A stretch of DNA of 64,000 bases from Cryptomeria japonica (taxonomy: Eukaryota; Streptophyta; Pinopsida; Cupressales; Cupressaceae), in NCBI RefSeq assembly GCF_030272615.1, contig NC_081411.1, positions 38,882,640 through 38,946,639 on the forward strand, given 5' to 3'. Shown piece by piece: positions 58,212-64,000 of this stretch. Numbering within the stretch: position 1 is the first letter of the stretch; each line of letters opens with the position of its first letter. The position numbers were made by a program, and so were the translations under genes. A model generated the notes under the pieces. That model had not been told where the DNA came from. It did no database searches and was given only the letters and a program-made list of their open reading frames with translations.

Positions 58212-60540
58212 GGTAAACAAAAATCATCTATCCTTTTCAAAAAAGTGAATATCCTTTTCAGAACAGTAACATGAGATTCCCTAGGATCAGCATGAAATCT
58301 AGCAACAAGACATACAACATTCATTATATCAGGGCTATTATAAATTAAATACAACAATCCAAGAATCATAGATCTATATCTAGTCGGATTTTCTTTCAAG
58401 GAATCATCTTCTTTTGTCAACTTTCATCTAGTCACCATTCGTGTACCAATTGGCTTTGATACATCCAAATCAAATTTCTTCAATAGTTCCTTCACATACT
58501 TGGATTGAGATGTGAAGATAGCATTATCCGATTGAGTAATTTGAAATCCCCAAAATAATTTCATTTCACCAATCATAGACATCTCAAAATCATTTTGCAA
58601 CTCTTCAGCAAATTTCTTACACAAAATGTTATTCTGATTAATCTAGAAATAAAAATTACTGTCAGTAGTGTCTTTAATTAATTAGAGATTCATCAAATAC
58701 TTATCCAATCTAGCATACTAGGCTATTAGTGCTTTCTTCAATCTATACAATGCTTCCTTCAGCCAAAAGACATGTCCTTTTCATCTATCAACTGAAATCC
58801 ATCTGGTTACTCAATGTAGACTTCTTCTTCCAATTCACCATTAAGAAAGGCTGATTTGACATCCATCTGATTAACCTTAAAATATTTATAAGAAACTTAT
58901 GCAAGAAATAATCTAACATCTTCAATTCTAGATATCAGAGCAAAAATCTCCTCATAATTATTACCTATCATCTATGAATATCACTTACAAACAAGTATAA
59001 CTTTGTTCCTAACAAGTTTACCCTGTTCATTAAACTTATTCTAGAATACCAATTTCTAGTTCTAATTACATTCTTATCCTTAGGTCCAGGAACAAGAATA
59101 CATATATTATTCTTTTCAATATGATTTAGTTCTTCTTCCATTTCTTTACCCCAATTTTCATCTTTACATGCTTCATCAACATCTTTGGGTTCAATCTTAG
59201 AAATGAAGAAAATTTATTCAACAAGTCTTCTTCGAGTCATCACACCTTTATTCTTATAACCTATGATCTAATTCTATAAATGATTCAACCTCACATACCT
59301 TAGAGTTTTAGGATTTTCTTGAATTTCATATTCCTAAACTCTTTCTTTTACACTAGCTCCTGCACCTTCTCTTTGATTTTCTAGCTCTTCTAGATGAATC
59401 TAAACTTGGTTCTAGGATCGCACTTGCTTTCCTTTATTTGAACTATCATCCTAATAATCAGAGTCATATCAACAAGATCTGATATGTCTTACGCTACTTT
59501 CATCAACCTTCACATTAGTACTTTCAACTATCTTTTTCACTCTTTTATTGTAACACCGATAGGCCTTCCTTCTAGTAGAATAACCAAAAAATATTCCTTC
59601 ATCACATCTAACATCACACTTCCCTAGATCTTCATCTCTTTTAATATAGTATTTACTTCTAAATATTATTTAGTATCTAATAGTAGGAGCAAGACCAAAC
59701 CATTAATCATAGGGAGTCTTATGAGAATCGCCTTTGGTATGCACCCAGTTAAGAGAAAATATTGCAGTACACTTACAACTTCTCTCCAATACACATGCAG
59801 AAAATTTCCTTCAATCATCATGGTTCTAGTAGATTTTGAATTGTTATATTCTTCCTCTCCACAACATTGTTTTTTTGTGGTGTCATAGGTGTAGATAATT
59901 GTCTCTTAACTCTATGCTCTTCACAATATGCATTAAGCTCACTAGAAGTGAATTATCCACTTTTATCAGATCTCAGACACTTCAGATTCAATCCAATCTC
60001 AATCATGGATTTGAAAATACTGAATTTCTCCAATGCTTTAGAATTATGCCTTAAGAAAGTAACCCACATCATCCTTGAATAATCATCAATCAACAACATA
60101 AAATACCTGTCATCGTGCAAGCTTCTCACTCTAGAAGGACCACACATAAATATGCACAAGATCACACAATCCATTATAACTATACTATTTTCTCTTATAA
60201 TTAACTCTTATATGCTTCCCTAATCGACATTCCTTACATATTGGATTAGAAGACTGCATTAACTAAGGTAGATCTCTTACTACTTGAGTAGAACTTATCT
60301 TAACCATGCAATAAAAGTTTACATGACACATTCTTCTATGCCATAGCCAACTTTCATGAATCTGAGTAATCAAATAAGTTTTACCACCAACATTCAAGTG
60401 AAAGATATTACCTGGAGTCTTTGTAGCGAATGCAATCTCAATTTCAGAGCTATTCAAGATCTTACATTTGCCTTTTTTGAATTGCAAGTTATATCCCTTA
60501 TCAACCATCTGACCAACACTCAAAAGGTCATCAGTCAAGC
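58212..60540 (-). pseudogene. Copia-C integrase and reverse transcriptase
   Basis: On the minus strand: pre-integrase DDLLSVGQMVDKGYNLQFKK and WLWHRRMCHVNF (60538-60263), integrase DDRYFMLLIDDYSRMMWVTF and LKCLRSDKSG (60174-59953) with a degraded PQ..NVVERKN region. RT has MEEELNHIEKNN (about 59140), MDVKSAFLNGELEEEVYI (about 58860-58810), then FEMSMIGEMKLFWGFQI. The segment with the catalytic YVDD box is missing: the sequence passes from the palm region straight to LCKKFAEELQNDFEMS. Gag and protease are absent upstream; an accessory ORF is joined there instead. The end at 58212 is the LARD-like insertion point. Confidence 0.88.
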
Positions 60541-62334
60541 CTTGTTATTTTGCATTTGGATCAATTGAGGTGGCATCCATCTCAAGGTTAACCACCATGG
60601 TATCAACAGGAAAGGACTATCTTTTTCCCCTTGTTCTGGAGTGGGTGACTCTGACAGAATTTGTCTCTTCTTTGATTTGCATTGTCTTTTCTCTTTGTCC
60701 TCCTTTTACCTATTTCTGTGAACCTGTAGCACAAGATAGGACAAGAGAATTAGATATCAAGACCTTAGTGGGTGAGGTCAAGTCTTTCTTTGAGCTTTTT
60801 CTCAACCTTTTCTTTTTAAGTCACTTCTCTATTCATCGAATGACCAAGATTGTCCTAGTTTGAATCTATTCCTCCTCATATTTCCTCTATTTAATCTTTG
60901 GTATTAATCCTTGCTGCCTATCATGAATAAATTTGGGATCAAGAAAATCACTTTCATCATCAACTATGTTTGCAGTGTTTATCTTCAGGCCACAATCCCT
61001 AATTTGTTGCACTATGAGTCTTAGGTGAGCTCTTTTTCAGACTTCATACTCATCCACACAATCTGCCCAAAAGTCTTCTAGATCAAGTACATGTCAAAAA
61101 TTATCCCTAAATGTAAAGTGTGTCATTGCAAATCCTTTAGTATCAAACTCAGTGTGGGGAAAATACAACTAAAAGTTGAACCTTTTGAACTCCAATTCCA
61201 AATTCAAAGCATATGAAACACTGTTACAAGTGTAATATGTTAGTTCAATGGGAAAGAAACCCATGTTTGGTGTTATTCCCCATATTTCTTATCTATATGA
61301 GCAAGTTGCATGCAAATTTCAATTAACACTTGCCTGTCAAAGACATATCTTGGTAATTTGTAGGGTTCTCCTTCATAACCACTAACCCTCAAATAAGTGA
61401 ACTTGGAGAACTAAATACAGAAGCTACCATATATATTTATAAATTGCATATCTTCTTCAGTTAATCTCTTATGAATATCTCCTTTCAACTCAAATACTAA
61501 CTTGCCAATAAAAATATTATGAACCTTGTAGCAATTTTCAGTGACCCTATGTTGTTGCAAATGTGGGTGATATTCATGTATCCTCATATCATTCTACCAA
61601 ATTTCATGATATAGACCTACCCATTGACGGGTGCAGGCTAAACAATATATAAGGTAAGAGGACATATGAGATTTTTTATTTCCAAAACAACTCAAACCCT
61701 CATGCATTCTTTCTCTAATTAACACTGCCCAATCTATGTATCACTTTTCACCAAAAATGACTTGAATAAAGAAATACATCCAATCCTCCCAATAAAAGGC
61801 TATCTAATTTCCTCGCATTCTATGTAATAAGATGACTATATCCTTTACTTCCTGAATCAGATGCTCTTGGGTAAATGGGCTTGGAAATCTTGAAACTCCC
61901 TTTTAAAATTTCAACAACCAATTTCTTGCAATGACACTCCTATAACATGACTTCTTAGAGAAAAGTCCTTGCGACTTGCATACCATCCAGTCTTTATATT
62001 ATTCATTCTCTGGTATTTTCATTATGGCAGAAATAACCTCCCAACTTATTGTAAGAAAAACCTTACCCTCTGCGTCTCTTATCCACCTTTCTACAAGATC
62101 ATATTTGCTCATACATTCCAAAACTACTTCTAGACATGACACAACTGGAGGAAATGTTGCAGCTTCTACCAACCCACTATCTGATTTTTTCTGCATCAAA
62201 GGGGAATTAGCAGAATTATGTACTCTTTCATGGAATTCCTCTAAGTCTACTAACAATAGATAAGTATCTTCTATGTCAGGTAGGGAACTAACTAACCAAG
62301 ACTTCTAGTCTATTTGAGGCACTTTCGATCTCAT
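60541..62334 (-). pseudogene. Accessory ORF (copy 3) joined upstream of Copia-C integrase
   Basis: The start is taken at ATG 62334 (minus; MRSKVPQID, then a stop). The open part 62256-61999 reads LVDLEEFHERVHNSANSPLM and RWIRDAEGKVFLTISWEVIS. Downstream, with stops and shifts, come RERMHEGLSCFGNKKSHMSS, LVFELKGDIHKRLTEEDMQF and GEPYKLPRYVFDRQVLIEIC, then a Lys/Arg-rich part. The last frame runs into the Copia-C pre-integrase frame (DDLLSVGQM) across one TAA at about 60549. It shares blocks with the ORF at 8385-11400. No gag motif or protease DSG is present in the interval. Confidence 0.5.
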
Positions 62335-64000
62335 TTTAGCTTTACAATTAGGAAATGCACATCAGGAATAATTGACTAAACCGATTGAAAATATCAAATA
62401 ACACTTTCAATTTATGAAAACCAACGAGAAAAGAGGAATAACTTGAGCTCACCTTTCATGTAGAACTAAGAATTTACAGAGTCGAGGGCAAGAAATGCTG
62501 CCTGTGCTAATCTTCTACTTACCAAATTGGGTAAATAATAAAGGCAAGTAGCTTGTTTTAAATAAAATAGATCTTAGGGATTGGCTTGAAATATCAGTCG
62601 CATGATTAGTCATGATTTGAATACTGCATACTCATTCGTGCCAAATCATGCCAAAAAGATCAAATTCTGATAGTTTATTAATAACAAGTCTTTTCTCCTC
62701 CATATACTTTACTTGAAATGATTACTTGGAGTGATTATTCCTAAGTACAAATTTTCATCACAATTCATTTTCTTGAGGTTCACCTTTTAAATTCAGAATA
62801 TTCCCTATATGTTGACACTTGTCCACTTTATCTCCAAAATCACCAATCCTCGGATGTTGAACCTTGAACCTTGAACCTTTTGAGAAGAAGTTCAAAGTTT
62901 CAAGTTCAAAAAGCATAAGTACAAAACACACGAACATGCCTAAGCTTACCCTTTACAAAACATGACTTACACAAGACTTGTTTACATATGTTGAACCTTG
63001 AACCTTGAACCACTCTAAAGGTTCAGGGTTCAAATTCAATGAACTATGACCACCAAGACCTTAAGAGCCTTATTAAAAACAAAGTCGTTATACCACATAC
63101 CATACTGGAATTTGAACCTAGAACTCTATAGCGATTCAAGAGAAGGGTTCAATTCAATAAAAATTGTAAAGGGGAAAACTTTAGAAGACATAAAAAAAGA
63201 CTTCATATAAGCATGGACTAATAGTGACTGAACTAGAGTTGTTGCAAAAAGCTGATTTATACGGTGGCAAAATTAGGCCGAGCATTAGATGGAGGAGAAG
63301 AATTAGACAAAAAACTAGAATTTGGGATCTCAAGAAAATATTTAGCTGATGAATCTACTGAAAAGTCGACTGCTGAATTTGTTGTATTTGCTAAATTTTT
63401 TGTTGTCCTTGATCTCATCTGTTATGGTCATAATTCAGTATGCTCAATACGATCCTCAATTTGTCTTGTGTGATACTTTCTCATATGTTGTTAATACCTA
63501 TTTTGCACATAAAACTAGAAAATAGAATCACTAGGTACTTAGAAAAATAACCTCAAAAGGTTGTAATACTGTTGTCAATACCAAAACAACAAAAAATGGA
63601 ACTTTTTTGAGCTATAATGGCTCATATATGGCCCACCAGATGTGCTAAAAATTGGTGGCATGAAGGATTGCACCCATGATGCTAAGTGTGAAATAAATCA
63701 ATCCTATAAAACATGGAAATACCTTTGAGGCTATGGGTTGCTCAAGTTGAAGGTTAATCTTAAGAGACCAAGCCATCTTCCTATCTTGATGGATCTCCTA
63801 CAATTAACTTCTTATGAGAAAAAGGTAAAATGTCTTGCATGTGATGAAAAACCCATCCTAATGGAGGCGATACACCAAAATGATGCAATTATCCTTGTTG
63901 TCCTAAAAATATAAACAACTGCAACAAAGACCAAAATTTATTTCACAAATCAAATAAGATCATGAAATTTATAAACATTTCATGCGAAGCTTCAAAGTTA
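62335..64000. other. No gene recognised; short 'ttgaacc' clusters
   Basis: If Copia-C were complete, its 5' leader and LTR should lie here or just beyond, but I see neither a C-run LTR end nor a primer site. 'ttgaacc' occurs in runs of three at about 62858-62880 and 62989-63012, with scattered copies to about 63150. A plus-strand frame at 63264-63473 has no recognisable motif. Confidence 0.4.

Overview
This window looks like nuclear, AT-rich, repeat-dominated DNA of a seed plant. A gymnosperm-like genome is my best guess, because the transposable elements are old, diverged and stacked inside one another, but no host gene is present to confirm it. I see no intact protein-coding gene, no tRNA or rRNA gene and no CRISPR array. 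Nearly everything that can be named is a decayed transposable element. The window is best read as a stratigraphy of insertions.

Left part (1-18.9 kb). The window opens inside an LTR retrotransposon of the Ty1/copia type (here Copia-B). Only its last ORF, an envelope-like accessory protein, is seen, followed by multiplied polypurine tracts and the 3' LTR (2676 to about 4590). That LTR carries a 998-bp terminal-inverted-repeat element (3150-4147) and abuts a truncated minus-strand LTR of a second family (Copia-A, 4591-5549). A tandem array of about 14 copies of an 84-bp unit follows (about 6.93-8.09 kb). Next comes a second long accessory-ORF pseudogene (8.4-11.4 kb). On the minus strand (17.85-12.68 kb) lies a spliced, multi-exon, transposon-type gene with 18-residue tandem repeats and a triplicated exon.

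Middle part (18.9-42.1 kb). Three elements are nested. A LINE (ORF1, endonuclease, reverse transcriptase, zinc finger, RNase H) is interrupted in ORF1 by a Copia-A element (20262 to about 35290). The 5' LTR of that Copia-A is itself interrupted by a complete chromodomain-bearing Ty3/gypsy element (21103-28891) with a perfect ATCCT target duplication. The order of insertion is therefore LINE, then Copia-A, then Gypsy.

Right part (42.1-64 kb). A solo Copia-B LTR on the minus strand (43119-44189) has a perfect TTCTT target duplication. A third copia element on the minus strand (Copia-C, 48.66 to at least 62.3 kb) is split between reverse transcriptase and RNase H by a 7-kb gag-only LTR element (51163-58206, target duplication GATAC/GATAT). 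Its 3' untranslated part also holds a 345-bp miniature LTR element (TRIM, 50226-50570) with a perfect CTACT duplication. Upstream of its integrase, Copia-C carries a third copy of the accessory ORF where gag and protease should be.

A theme through the whole window is that in-frame stops sit mostly where Gln (CAA/CAG), Arg (CGA) or Trp is expected. Several LTR ends are TA where TG is expected. Both patterns fit C-to-T decay of methylated cytosines in silenced elements. All family assignments are from motif recognition by eye; no database search was run.
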